A program made the translations under genes and the position numbers. Below are positions 22,690 through 33,854 of a stretch of 64,000 nt of DNA, piece after piece (positions within the stretch are counted from its first letter, which is position 1; the number at the start of each line of letters is the position of its first letter). The notes under the pieces are model-generated. The model did no database searches, was not told the DNA's origin, and saw nothing but the letters and a program-made list of their open reading frames with translations. This DNA is from Petaurus breviceps papuanus (lineage: Eukaryota; Chordata; Mammalia; Diprotodontia; Petauridae): assembly GCA_028583685.1 (NCBI GenBank), contig JAMXIF010001183.1, positions 9,541,866 to 9,605,865 on the forward strand. The letters run 5' to 3'.

Positions 22690-24050
22690 ATATAAATGTT
22701 ATTATTGTTGTTGTTTAGAAAGGAGCTCCATGTTAGAATCAATAATAATTTTGAGGGAATGAAAGGACCAATATGGAACTTATCTAAAAGATGTGATACT
22801 AAAGACATGGGGAAAATATCAGACTCTGTTAATACCCAAAAGACAACCAAGAAAACATAAATAACTACTAACCTAAACTAACTGCCTAAACTCCTACCTA
22901 TGCAAAATCATTATGAGGAACATTTCTACCTGAATTGAGTGCATCCTTGCGGGACCTTCTGAAGATGGTATTTGGCAGTGGGCCTTATCTTTACCACCTC
23001 ACAGCTGACTGAAAGATGTAGCTGATATAAGATTCTATTGTGTTTATTTGTTTATTAAAGATGAAAAAGCATTTGATTTGGTAAAACAAAATCCTGCCTT
23101 ACAGGATTTTTTTCTCCCCATCCTCATGTCAAGATCATTCAAGATTTCTTGGAAGACATAACAGCAGAAATAATCCTGTTCAGTAATGCTCTGCAAATAA
23201 ACATCAGGCAAAGCATCAAAGAATACAGACCAAAAGCATTTGCTATTGTTATGGAGGTAATCTAGTGCAGAGTCCATCTTGGGGAAGAATTCCCACTACA
23301 TGGCGAGATCTTAAGATGCTTGTGTTTGTGGATGCCACCGTATTGATTTCATCAAGTTCTGAGACACTGAAAAGATTCCTAGAAGATTCACTCAAAGAGG
23401 TTTGGCCTGTCCATCCACATAGAAAAGACAAAATGGATGAAGAACATCTACTGCCTAGATTTCAACAGGAGTGCGAAAGGACAGCTTAGAGTTCTTCCAA
23501 CAGTATGTATTTCTAGGGCAGACATACAGAGAGGACAGTGAGCTGGGCCCAGAGTTGAAAAGGAGAAGAACAGATTGCCTCACTTTCTTGAAATTGTAAA
23601 GCATTTTTATAGAATCCAAGCTTCCCATAACATCAAAAGCCCTTTTTTCAATGCACTATGGAGATGTTACATTGTGGCAAAAAGATCTGGAACACCATTA
23701 CCTCAAAAAAGCTAAAGATGAGCTTCACATGAAGGGCAAAGAAAAGATATATGGTAGGTATAACTGGCTGCATCATATAATCAATGAGAACTGTGAAGAT
23801 CAGTTGTAAAAGATATCTTCAAGGAATTGCAGGAAAAAAAGATGGACAGGTCATGTGGCAAGACAAGAGCTGTAACTGAATTCTTAAACCCAGAAAAATT
23901 TCATTTGAGTGGAGGTCCACAGGAGAAAATCTGACCATGAATGTAGTCTTGCTGGGGGGAGGGGGCACAGGGTAAGGAGCCATACTCCCCAAGAGTATGG
24001 CACTCACTGCAGCAGGGAATGGACTTTACTTAGAGGCATGTGATCATTCA

Positions 24051-25559
24051 CGTACAGCTCTATTATCTAGTAGTATGGATGAGTGGAAGATCACAGTGCT
24101 TAGAAATGACAAACTGCTGCAGTATTGGAGGCCTGGAACAAAGACCTGTCCAGCTGGCCTTTTGATAACTCCTAGAAAGACAAGATTTCTCATGTTCCCT
24201 CAGTTCCTATCTATAGTAGCCTAAGGCCCAGAAGTCTAAGGTAGATGACAATTATAGTAGAAGTTGAATAGACCTATAGATGCCATTCAGGGTAACATGT
24301 CTCTAGAACTCTACTGGAAACTTTTGGGTGCTGCAGGGATATGGTGATTCAGTATATGGGTGTTAGAGATTATGAACTTCCTAACTTTTTACATCAATCT
24401 TATGGCTCAAAACAGGACAAGGACCTTCTAAAACGATGATGTCATCTTCTCATTGGCTGCTGAGAGAGGAGATGAGTCTCATCCCACGGAACAAATTCCT
24501 AGAAATTTCTTGCCAATTCAACTTATAATACCACATATTTTGCCTTCTACTGAATAAATTTTTTTAAATGTTTTAATAGTACAAGGAACACTTGGAGTTA
24601 CCTACTTTGAAGAACTTTGTGTAACTAAAACTGTTAAAGTTAAAAGAAGTTGTAGAAATAAAGACATACTTTGACAAGAGTCACAGGCCTAAATTAGTTT
24701 CATTAAAATTTGTTAAACTCTATGTGCCTGAGTCTTAGCAGTATTTTGATCATCCTTTGCTTTGATGGATTTCAGCAATCCACCCAACAATCTCTCCCTC
24801 TCCTTGTAAACAATTTGGAGAGAGATAATTTTATGTGGGCTGGAAGGTGACAATGGGAAAGTGCCATGCTAATGTAGTACTGATCTTCTCTGATCAGAAG
24901 GCTCTTAATTAAATGATTTCCCCCTGATAAATTGATGGGATTTTCAGGATCTAATAACCAAGTAACAGACATCAAGGTGCTATAATCTAAAAAGGAGTAT
25001 AAAAAAATCTTTACATGTTTTTACCCCCTTTATGATGCATGGAAAAGTTCTCCAGAATCAAGGATGCTAGTCAAAGGTTCAGCCACACCCTAGTTAGCCC
25101 TATAAAATGAAACATGCCCTAAACAGGAGAGAGTTATGAGGATTGTAAGCTCGAACAGTTGGGTAGAAAGGCAGTTGCAGAAGAACTATCCAGATCTCAA
25201 GAAAGGACTGCTCTTGGGAGGGGAGATTTCTCTCCCATCGGCCAGGATGTCTTGCAGCACACAGCAGAAAACAGAACCAGTTAATGAAGGTACGAGACTA
25301 GAGGAACACTGTGACATGACAGCAAATGGTACTGGCAATTGAGTCAACAGGAGGAACAGGACCAAGGGCTTCAGATGAGGGTGTTATGCAGCAGAGATGC
25401 ATCACCCTGGGAGAGCAGCATGAAGACACCATGAAGGGAAACATAATGGGAGCCTGAAAGTCTCAGAGGTATAAGTGTTGCTAGTCACATGTCTTCACTA
25501 TGTGTGTTCCTCTATTAGTGTTCTTCCTAATGCCCAATCTTCCCACTTACTGTTTATAG
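24051..25559. other. Unassigned; LTR-like traces only
   Basis: 24380-24560 and 25080-25580 have promoter/poly(A)-like short motifs but no convincing ends. I do not call elements here. Confidence 0.4.
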
Positions 25560-26237
25560 TTTATTCCTTTCTATAAAAAGCAACACAGTTTGAATCTCTT
25601 CTGTCCTACCAAAGCTTACTGCCTTGGCATCTTGAATCAAATCTTTTTAACTGTTTCTTCACGGCTTTGCCTATTTAGGGAGCAAAGATTTATTTTAACA
25701 ACTGGGCAACCACAAATGGAACTCAGTACCTTTTCTCTCAAACCTTCCCCTTTTCTGAACTTCCATTTTATGGTCAAAGGTACTACCATTCTCTCTATTA
25801 CTTGGACTCAGCCATGAAATCATCCTTGTTTCCTCACTCTTATTGGTCCCACATCCAATATTTTGCCAAATCTTATCTTTTCTACCTTCACAACATCTCT
25901 CATATATTTGGGTGTCCCCTTATCTCCAATAACCACCATGACTGGTTCAAGACTTCATCAATTCTTGCCTGGACTATTGCAACAGTCTTCTAATTATTTT
26001 CCTTGACTCAAGTCTCCACTCCCACTCTGATCCATCCTTCACTCAGAAGTCAAAGTGATTTTCCTAAGGTGCAGGTCTGACCATGTTACCCCCTAACTCA
26101 ATAAACTCTTATGGCTCCTTATTACCTCCAGGATCAAATACAAAGCCTTCTGTTTGGCATTTAAAACTCCTCAGAACCTGGCCTCATCCTTCCCCTCTAG
26201 TCTTCTTGCATTTTTCCCTCTACTACTCTACTACAAC

Positions 26238-26490
26238 TAGGTGCAGCTGGGTGGTGCAGGGGAAGCATCAAGCCAGGAGTCAGGAAGGCTCGAGTTCAAA
26301 TCCAGCCTCAGACACTTTAACTGTGTGACCCTGAGCAAGTCACTTAACCCTGTTTGCCTCAGTTCCTCATCTGTTAAAAAGGAACACACTGGAGAAGAAA
26401 ATGTCAAACCACTCCAGTATCCTTGCCAAGAAAATTCCTTGAGGTCACAGAGATTGTGACACAGACTTGGAGACAATTGAACAACAAATG
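26238..26490 (+). mobile_element. MAR1-like SINE in L2
   Basis: 'aggtgcagctgggtggtgca' head, 'gtcaaaccactccagtatcc' body and 'tggagacaattgaacaacaa' tail. Confidence 0.85.
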
Positions 26491-26837
26491 TACTCCATTC
26501 CTCCGTCAACTCTATAGCTACACTGGTCTATCTACAATTCCTTACTCATGCAATAGCCCATCAATCATCTGTGTGTTTTTGTACTAATTATCGCTCATGC
26601 ATGGCAAGCTCTTCCTCCTTCCCTCTCCTCCCCCTCTTAGCTTCCCTGACTTTTATTAACCATCAGTTCAAATCTCACCATATTCAGGAGCACATTCTGC
26701 TTCTCCCCTGCTACTAAGGGAGCCTTCCACTGTCAGATTACTCTCCATCTACTCTGTTTGAATCTTGTATATCCTTGATTATTTAAATATTTTCTCCCTT
26801 ATCAGAATGTGAGTCCTTGAAGCCAGGTGCTGTTTTT

Positions 26838-26957
26838 GTCTTCCTTCCTTTCTTCCTCCCTCTCTCCTTTCCTCCCTCCCTACCTTTGTTCCTTCCTTCC
26901 TTCCTTCCTCCCTCCCTTCCTTCCTTCTCCTCCTCCTCCTCTTCCTCTTCCTTCTTT
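26838..26957. repeat. Polypyrimidine tract (CTTC/CCTT/CTC)n
   Basis: About 120 bp of almost pure C/T in the plus strand, placed in the 3' UTR of the L2. Confidence 0.92.
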
Positions 26958-27190
26958 TGGTATCTCTAGAACTACTCAAAATGCATCTCACAAAGTATTT
27001 AGTAAATGCTTTTAAACCTATTTATTAATGATCTCGGTGTTTCCAATACCTTCTCTACAACAAACTAATGAACAGTGAAGCAAACACTCAAAAAGAAGCT
27101 ATTAAAAGGTAAATAAGTACAGATGCCCATCCTGAAATATAAGTTACTCTAGAACAGGAGTTGACTATAGATTCATACCTATAATAGATT

Positions 27191-27447
27191 TGGTTGGTGT
27201 TCAGTCATTTCAGTCATATCTGACTCTTTATGACCTTACTTGGGATTTTCTTGGCAAAAATACTAGAGTGGTATGCCATTTCCTTCTCCAGCTCATTTTA
27301 CATATGAGGAAACTGAGGCAAAGAGGGTTAAGTGACTTGTCCAGGGTATCAAAGCTAATAAGTGTCTGAGGCCAGTTTTGAACTCAGGAAGATGAGTCTT
27401 CCTGACTCCGGGACTGCCACTCTACCCACTCTGCCACCTAGCTGCCC
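27191..27447 (-). mobile_element. MAR1-like SINE with 10-bp target duplication
   Basis: Nearly complete: tail 'ggttggtgttcagtcatttc' to head 'ctgccacctagctgccc'. Repeats ataatagatt lie at 27181-27190 and 27448-27457. Confidence 0.9.
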
Positions 27448-27489
27448 ATAATAGATTATAGTCTGGTTTAATTTATCTGCTTTTCTTCT

Positions 27490-27690
27490 TAAAATGCATG
27501 ATGCTCCATATTATTTGACCTTTTCCTAACAACTTTATGAGGGAGGTGTATGTATTATCACTTCCATTTTACAAATAACAAACTGAGACCCAGAAAGGTT
27601 TTTTACTTAAGTACATAGAAATAAAGAATCATAGGCAGGTTTTGAACTTTTGCTGATTCCAAGTGCATTGCTTTTTAATATGGTATAATT
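27490..27690 (-). repeat. MIR SINE
   Basis: 'acttccattttacaaataac', 'aaactgagacccagaaaggt' and 'caggttttgaact' in antisense order. Confidence 0.6.
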
Positions 27691-27757
27691 TAATATGAAT
27701 TAAGCTGTTATAAAAATATATTGCTACCATTGCTTTCATTAAGTTACCCATACTTAC

Positions 27758-27819
27758 TGCTGCTCTTCCTGGCTTATTTTATACCTGTCAAGGTTTTCTT
27801 TGATTTTTAATTCTGAGTC
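27758..27819 (-). CDS. Exon F
   Basis: This 62-nt exon encodes DSELKIKENLDRYKISQEEQ and leaves CA, which joins G of the last exon as a Gln codon. The acceptor follows a long T tract (tttttttttggtag). The chosen donor is GTAAGT from 27757. A second, weaker GT lies 27 nt earlier in the transcript and would also leave phase 2, removing nine residues. Confidence 0.74.
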
Positions 27820-27984
27820 CTACCAAAAAAAAAACAAAAATAAATAAATGCCAGTTTATCTCATATAAGATATTTCCAACTTCTCTCTCCTTTTAGAGTA
27901 CTTATGCCAACTCCTGCTATTACACATTTATATATGAACAAACGCATACATATTGTGAAGGGAAACACACACATCAAACTAATT

Positions 27985-28490
27985 AGAGACAAAGTTAAGA
28001 ACACACCTGCTCTCAAATAACTGAAAATTAAAGGAATAGAATGTAAATTGGGGGATGACTGAAGAAAATTTTCTTATGAATGTAATGGAATATGATTGAA
28101 CCATAAGAAATGATGAAAATGATAGTTTTAGAGAAACCTGAGGTTTATGGCCTGATGCAGAATAAAGTGAAAATAAGCAGAACAATTTCTACAACAAAAA
28201 TGTAAAGAGAAATAACTTTGAAAGACTTAAGAACTCTGGTCAATACAATACCCAACCATGAGAGAATTGAGGATGAACTATGATAATCCATTCCCTGACA
28301 GAGGGGGTGATGACTTCAAAAGGCACATTTTTGGAAATGGACATTTTGGACATGGGAATCTCTTTCACTTGACTAGGAGAATATGTTACAAAGGTTTTAA
28401 TCTTCTTTTTTGTTTGTTTCATTTTTATTATGGTGGAAGGGAAAGAAAAATAAATGCTTGTAACTGAAAATTTTTAAATCCAATTCTAAA
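27985..28490 (+). mobile_element. L1 3' end fragment
   Basis: End-of-ORF2 and 3' UTR motifs: 'gaatgtaatggaatatgatt', 'acaataccc' near 'aagaactctggtcaatac', 'ccctgacagagggggtgatg', 'tttggacatgggaatctc' and an A/T-rich end. Confidence 0.6.
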
Positions 28491-28964
28491 AATTCTTAGA
28501 AATTCTTTTCCTATCTTAAAAGGAAATGCACAACATTCCAAGGGGTGATGGTTCAGGGTTGCTTCAGCTTGTCATGGTCTTGTTAGCAAAGATTCGTTTC
28601 TTCTGCTGGCCAGTCCTTCCCTCTCTCTCTTGGTTCCTGCTCACTTACTACTTTATTTTACCTTCTAGTTTTTATGCCCTCCATGTTCTTGGCTGCTTGC
28701 CTGGCTTCTGACCTGCTGTTTGTCCTAATTCTCATTATTTATGTGTGTCCTGACTCGTCTTGCTTATTTGGTTTGCCCATCTTGGCTCTGTTCCTTCAAT
28801 GTATAACCTTGGCTTCCTTCCCCCTACATCACCCACACATTGTCCTGACAAAAGCAGTGATCCATTAAATATGATCTCATTGTCTCTGGCAAAGTCACCA
28901 ATGGATGCTGTTAGAGCATTCGGTCAATTCCCATGACATCAATTTGAAAAGATTAGGGATATAA
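28491..28964. other. Unassigned
   Basis: Plus-strand open stretches of about 60 codons at 28526-28868 lack initiation context, splice sites or family resemblance. Confidence 0.4.
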
Positions 28965-29170
28965 TTTAGCTTCCTTCAATAACTACCTATACCACCTTAT
29001 GGACTATTTCTATAAGTTCCTAACTGTTCTCCCTGTACAACCTCTCCTCTCTCCATTTCATCCTTCCAGTTCATCATTCCTTCATCAAGAACCTTTCCTA
29101 TTATATCAAGGATAAAATTTAAATTTCCTATCTTGGAGTTTAAGTCCCTCTAAAACCTACCTTATTCTGT
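28965..29170 (+). repeat. L2 fragment
   Basis: 'cattccttcatcaagaacc', 'atatcaaggataaaat' and 'gagtttaagtccctctaaaa' parallel the L2 at 26.1 kb. Confidence 0.5.
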
Positions 29171-29581
29171 GTGAGTTCAGCTGTTACCAAGACTATAGAG
29201 AAACCTTAAGAAGTATGGACCAAAGTTAAAAAATGACCAAAAAATAATTCCAGTAAAGCAAGGAAGATCTATATTAATTTATTCAGAATGGAATATATAC
29301 AAACAAAAGGACAACATACACAATACCACAACAATACAAACAAAAAGATCACTGAAATGAATCAAACTCTGAATAATTGGGGGGAAATGGTCTTTGATAA
29401 TTTACAGTAAAACATAATTGCTTCCTTATAACAAAGAAGTGGGAGACTACTGTGGCAGAATACTGTATACCTTGTAACACAGAGTCACTGTATTGGGTGT
29501 TTTTGCTTAATAGTTTTTTTTTTTCTTTATTACAAGGAAGGGTCCAAAGCATCAATAAAACACAAAGACAGACAGAAAGAG

Positions 29582-29618
<37 letters not shown>

Positions 29619-30120
29619 TATAAAAGCATTTGGAAGATGAGTCATTACCCTTCTCATAACTATTGTACATTTCATTAAAACTTCAGATGTTCTCTGCTTT
29701 AGACTACCAGACCAAATTTTTGGTTTTAATTAGTTACATATCTTTATTGGCAATAGTACCTTGTCTCTCCAATGGTCCCAACAATATTCCTGAATTAAAC
29801 TAGATCCCAAACCTTCACCAAAAGCTCCCTACTGAGGTCACAGCCCACCCTCAGAGACCATATCTCCAAGAAGTAGTCAATAATGACTAAAAAATAAAAA
29901 TAAAATTTAGAGCTCTTCATTCTGTAAGTATAGTTTTGAATTATTTTCCCCTAAACTGAATTACCTCATATTTCTCCAGATTAAAGTTGGAATAGTTAAA
30001 GGCCATGGATTTTAGACAGAGTTCAATGACATATTAGGAATACAACTTGTTGATGATGTAGAAAAAGCACATTCTAAGGGAAACTAATCTCAATATAACA
30101 CCAAATGAAAAAGAACTCAC
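29171..30120. other. Intron F-side stretch, unassigned, with a GA microsatellite
   Basis: (GA)n lies at 29577-29614. 29190-29560 looks like one repeat unit of unknown family. No further exon is needed here because exons E and F already join in phase. Confidence 0.45.
29577..29614. repeat. (GA)n microsatellite
   Basis: About 18 GA units. Confidence 0.92.
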
Positions 30121-30174
30121 CATTATTTTTTTCTTTAAAATCCCATTAAGTGTCTCCAACTTAATAGCTTCGGT
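30121..30174 (-). CDS. Exon E
   Basis: This 54-nt phase 0-0 exon encodes TEAIKLETLNGILKKKIM. The acceptor has a long pyrimidine tract (ttttttttcccatttctcattcag) and the donor is ATG followed by GTGAGT. As a symmetric exon of 18 codons, it could be skipped without a frame change. Confidence 0.75.
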
Positions 30175-30636
30175 CTGAATGAGAAATGGGAAAAAAAAGA
30201 TTAGATATCTATTTAACAAGGATTGTTAGTTTTGAGAAACACAGGAAAAATTCTACATGTCTTAATGTCCTAAATACAGGCAAACGTGGTATTCTATTAC
30301 TATTATATTTTAGCTGAATAAATGAATTTCAGCTTTTACAAGGCAAGTATCCTACCACACAACTTGAAACCCACACATGACTGATGAGATCTAGAAGTTT
30401 AGAGGAGGTGAGTAAGGATGCCTTATACCACCATGGGACCTTTGTGTCACACATCTATTGCAGAGATGTGGGTCTCTCATTTTTAAGGGATTCTGAAGAA
30501 AGAAAACTCCACTGCCTCCTTTGGGAACTTAGTCCCATGAATAATAGCCCTCTCTGTGAAAAGAAAGAAAAGAAATTCTCATAACTAATGTGAGTGTCCA
30601 ATCGAACATACCCAACTCATTTTTCTTTTTCTTTCT
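30175..30636. other. Intron, nothing recognised
   Basis: AT-rich, with no repeat head or open frame that could be supported. Confidence 0.4.
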
Positions 30637-31197
30637 TTGTTGTTTAGTCATGTTCAACTTTTCATGACCTCATTTGGGGCTTTCTTGGCAAAAATGACTG
30701 AGCAACAAAAATGTTGGGCAGCTAGGTGGCTCAGTGGATATAGTGCTGGCCCTAAAGTCAGGACTCATCTTCCTGAGTTTGACTCTGGCCTCAGAAATTT
30801 ATTGTAGGACCCTGGGCAAGTGATTTAACCCTGCTTGCCTTGCTTTCCTCATCTATAAAATTAGGGGGAGAAGGAAATGGCAAATCATTCCAGTATTTTT
30901 GCCAAAAATAAACACCTAATGGAGTCATGAAGAATCAGATATGACTGAAATAACTGAACATAACAAGGCAGGTGCAGTGGATAGAGGTCTGGACCTGCAG
31001 TCAGGAAGACTCAGCTTTGTGAGTACAAATATAGCCTCAGATACTTACTAGTTGTGTGACCCCAGGCAAGTCACTTGAACTTGCTGGCCTCAGTTTCCTT
31101 ATCTGTAAAATGAGCAAAGACCAGATTTAAACTTATAAAGATAAGTGTTCCTGATTCCAGGCCCAACACTCTATCCACTCTGCCACCTAGCTGCCCA
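30637..31197. repeat. Cluster of four MAR1-like SINE pieces
   Basis: A tail piece on minus (30637-30710), a full unit on plus (30716-30966, 'gggcagctaggtggctcagt'), a truncated unit on plus (30967-31118) and a head piece on minus (31119-31197, ending 'ccacctagctgccca') lie end to end. Confidence 0.8.
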
Positions 31198-31339
31198 ATG
31201 AAATGGTAGTCTTTGGGAAAATAGGGATCCTGTCCATCCAGGTAAGTTATATCAGAGCTCATAGTAAAAAAACATAACTTCAAAATCACTTCCATTCCTT
31301 CATGGCTTTGGAGGAGGGTTTGAGATCAGGTAAGTTCTT

Positions 31340-31416
31340 ATAAAAGAATGACACACACACATATGTGTGTGTGTGTGTATATATATATATGTATACATAT
31401 ATATACATATATATTA
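31340..31416. repeat. (CA)n/(TG)n/(TA)n compound microsatellite
   Basis: 'cacacacacatatgtgtgtg' flows into TA-rich sequence. Confidence 0.9.
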
Positions 31417-31424
31417 TACCTCAC

Positions 31425-31605
31425 ATCTTGGCATGGAATTGTACACTAAAAATACTTTCTCAAAATCTCAATTCATCTTCATAACAGATCTTTGTGGTAG
31501 ATTGGGCAACTCCAATTATTCTCATTTACAGATATGGAAACTGAGGTTCAAAGATACCTAAATATATAATTAGTGGCAGATTCGAAGACTAGGATCTCAA
31601 CACTT
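31425..31605 (-). repeat. MIR SINE
   Basis: 'ttctcatttacagatatgg', 'aaactgaggttcaaagatac' and 'cagattcgaagac'. Confidence 0.6.
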
Positions 31606-32229
31606 AGAAACATCAGTTGGGTGATATCTGCATGACAGTATCCCAAAACTGTCCAGGAAGAGCTAAAACAATGGCAGAAATATGTCTTTCGATCACAGGA
31701 GAGGGAATGCCTACTGAGCACTTGAGAGTAAACCATCTCTTTTCTATCCAGAAGCATATCAAAAGTTTCATTTTGGCATAAAAGATTTGACTCACAAGGA
31801 CTGACACATAGCACATACTTAATAAATATTTGCGGATTGTTTGTTTGTTTGATTTTAACTTGGTGGTAGAATATTATGAAGTCATGGTCTTTGACCCTCA
31901 TTTCAATGGCCAGCTGAGAAAAGTTAGATTTTCCAGACATTCATTGGTTCAAGAACCAATCCATAGTCCACCAGTCAAAAAGCATCTTTAAAGTCTCAGC
32001 ATGTTTCAGGCACAAGGATAACTGCTGAGGATATACAGAAAGGTAAAAAAAATCTCAATCCTCAGGGAGTTCACATCCTAAGGGAGACACTATGTGAATA
32101 ACTTGGGTCATGCAATGCAGAATTAAATCTGTGTGTATTATTAAACAAATAAAGAAAAATACCAGCATGAATCTAACAGCCGTCTCAGAACAAGGACTAC
32201 TCTTATTTCTCCACATTGATGGAGAGTGA
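31606..32229. other. Intron with short L2 traces
   Basis: 31800-31850 resembles an L2 3' end on plus ('agcacatacttaataaatat'). 31985-32120 resembles antisense L2 ('ggatatacagaaagg', 'tcctcagggagttcacatcc'). Nothing else was recognised. Confidence 0.4.
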
Positions 32230-32425
32230 TATAGCGAAAAGATCATGGTATACTTGAACTCCATCTGCAGGGCAATTCACTCAACCCTGTTGGCCTCAGT
32301 TTCCTGATCTATAAAATGAGCTGGAGAAGGAAATGGCAAACCACTCCAGTATCTTGGCCAAGAAAACCCCAAATGGGATCAGGAAGAGTCAAACATGAAT
32401 GAAATGACTCAACACCAAAAAAAAT
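32230..32425 (+). mobile_element. MAR1-like SINE, eroded head
   Basis: Body 'gagctggagaaggaaatggc', 'aaccactccagtatcttgg' and tail 'agagtcaaacatgaatgaaa'. A MIR-like run follows to about 32555. Confidence 0.78.
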
Positions 32426-32591
32426 CTGACACTAAGAATTATGAATCTAAAGTCAAAGAACTTAGGTTTGAGTCCTAACTCTGCCACCTTCTCCATTTGA
32501 GGACTTCTGTTGGATTAGATGTCCTTTTAGATTCCTTCAAGCTCTTTATCAATGATCCTATGAGTCCAATGTTCTTATTTTAAAGATTAGA

Positions 32592-32808
32592 TAGATAAGG
32601 AGAGGGGGTGAGGGAAGGAAGGAGAGAAAAAAGGAAGGGAGGGAGGAAGGGAGGGAGGGAGGGAAGGAAGGAGGGAGGAAGGGAGGAAAGAGGGAGGGAG
32701 GGGTGGAGAAAGGAAGGGAAGAGGGAGAGAGAAAGGGAATGAAGGAGAAAAGAAGGAAGGGAAGGAGGGAAGAAAAGAAGGAGGAAAGAAGGAAAGGGAG
32801 AGGAGGGA
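32592..32808. repeat. Polypurine (GGAA/GGGA)n tract
   Basis: About 215 bp with almost only A and G on the plus strand. Apparent long open frames on either strand here are artefacts of composition. Confidence 0.93.
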
Positions 32809-32814
32809 GGAAAT

Positions 32815-33062
32815 CCACATTTATTAAGCAATTACTATGTTTCAAAGGCTTTACAAATACTATCTCATTTGCCCCCCATAACAGCTCCTTGAGGTAGGTG
32901 CTATTATTATCTTTATTTTATAGTTAAGGAAATTAAAGCAGACAGGAATTAAGTAATTTTCCCAGTATCCTACAACAAGTAATTTTCTGAGGCTATATTT
33001 GTATGTCATTCTTCCTAACTCTAGATTTGGCATCCCATCCATTTTGCCACCTTGTAGCCCCT
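32815..33062 (-). repeat. MIR/Ther1 SINE
   Basis: 'tttattaagcaattactatg', 'ccttgaggtaggtgctatta' and 'ttttgccaccttgtagcccc' (head). Confidence 0.7.
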
Positions 33063-33200
33063 CAAGGGGCAGTTAGGGGTAAAGTGCTTTCAAAACAAAA
33101 AAAAGTTTTACATAAATGGAAACTTTGTTGTCATCATCATCAAATATTATTATTTTCAGACTCACTGTGCATGACATTATAGCTATTTTTTAAACAATTA

Positions 33201-33443
<243 letters not shown>

Positions 33444-33664
33444 TTATAGTTCTTTCTTAAAATTTTGTTTTCTTTAATTTGAATATGCTTTAAAGTAATA
33501 TCCACATATGACTCCAAGCTTTTTGATAACAAGTAATCTAAACTAGAAAGCAAATATAAAGTAAAGTTACATATTTGGAAGAGGTAAGATTCTAAAATCA
33601 GCAAGCAAGGCAACAATTGTATATGGTAAAAATCATCCTTTAAATTCCAACAATTTGGCTATAA

Positions 33665-33814
33665 TGTACAGTAATTCATCTTTAAGGCATTCTCCTCTTC
33701 ATTGGCTTTTTGGGTCTCTTTTGCCAGTTGAATTAGTCTATTTTTTTTCTTTTTTGGAGGGGGAAAGGCAGGGCAATTGGGGTTAAGTGACTTGCCCAAG
33801 GTCACATGGCTAGG

Positions 33815-33854
<40 letters not shown>

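Larger units (their letters stand above)
20390..24050 (+). mobile_element. RTE-clade LINE, degraded, with nested insertions
   Basis: Frame fragments follow the RTE order. The endonuclease part lies at about 20500-21060 (pieces such as NITAAYSLMSIAEDKVVEKF and YTLILGNFNEKI). A linker lies at about 21640-21900. The reverse transcriptase and C-terminal region spans about 22840-23870 (DEKAFDLVKQN, FFQQYVFLGQTYREDSELGP, KKRWTGHVARQ). Many stops and shifts separate them. A dimeric SINE, a Ther1 and a MAR1 sit inside, together with TA-rich tracts at 20776-20935 and 21990-22075. Confidence 0.7.
25560..27035 (+). mobile_element. L2 LINE 3' half
   Basis: Sense L2 order: 'tggactattgcaacagtctt', 'gtctgaccatgttacccc', 'tacctccaggatcaaataca', 'gcttccctgacttttatt', 'aatgtgagtccttgaagcca' and terminal 'tatttagtaaatgctttt'. 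A MAR1 (26238-26490) and a pyrimidine tract interrupt it. Confidence 0.78.

Noticed and set aside
24380-25580. Additional LTR elements
   Set aside because: Only isolated TATA- or AATAAA-like words. No matching ends or flanking duplications were found.
28526-28868. Membrane-protein-like open frames on plus
   Set aside because: Hydrophobic by composition. They lack splice sites, start context and similarity to anything I know.
32558-32897. Overlapping open frames rich in P, S, F, L or in K, E, R, G
   Set aside because: Translations of the purine/pyrimidine tract.
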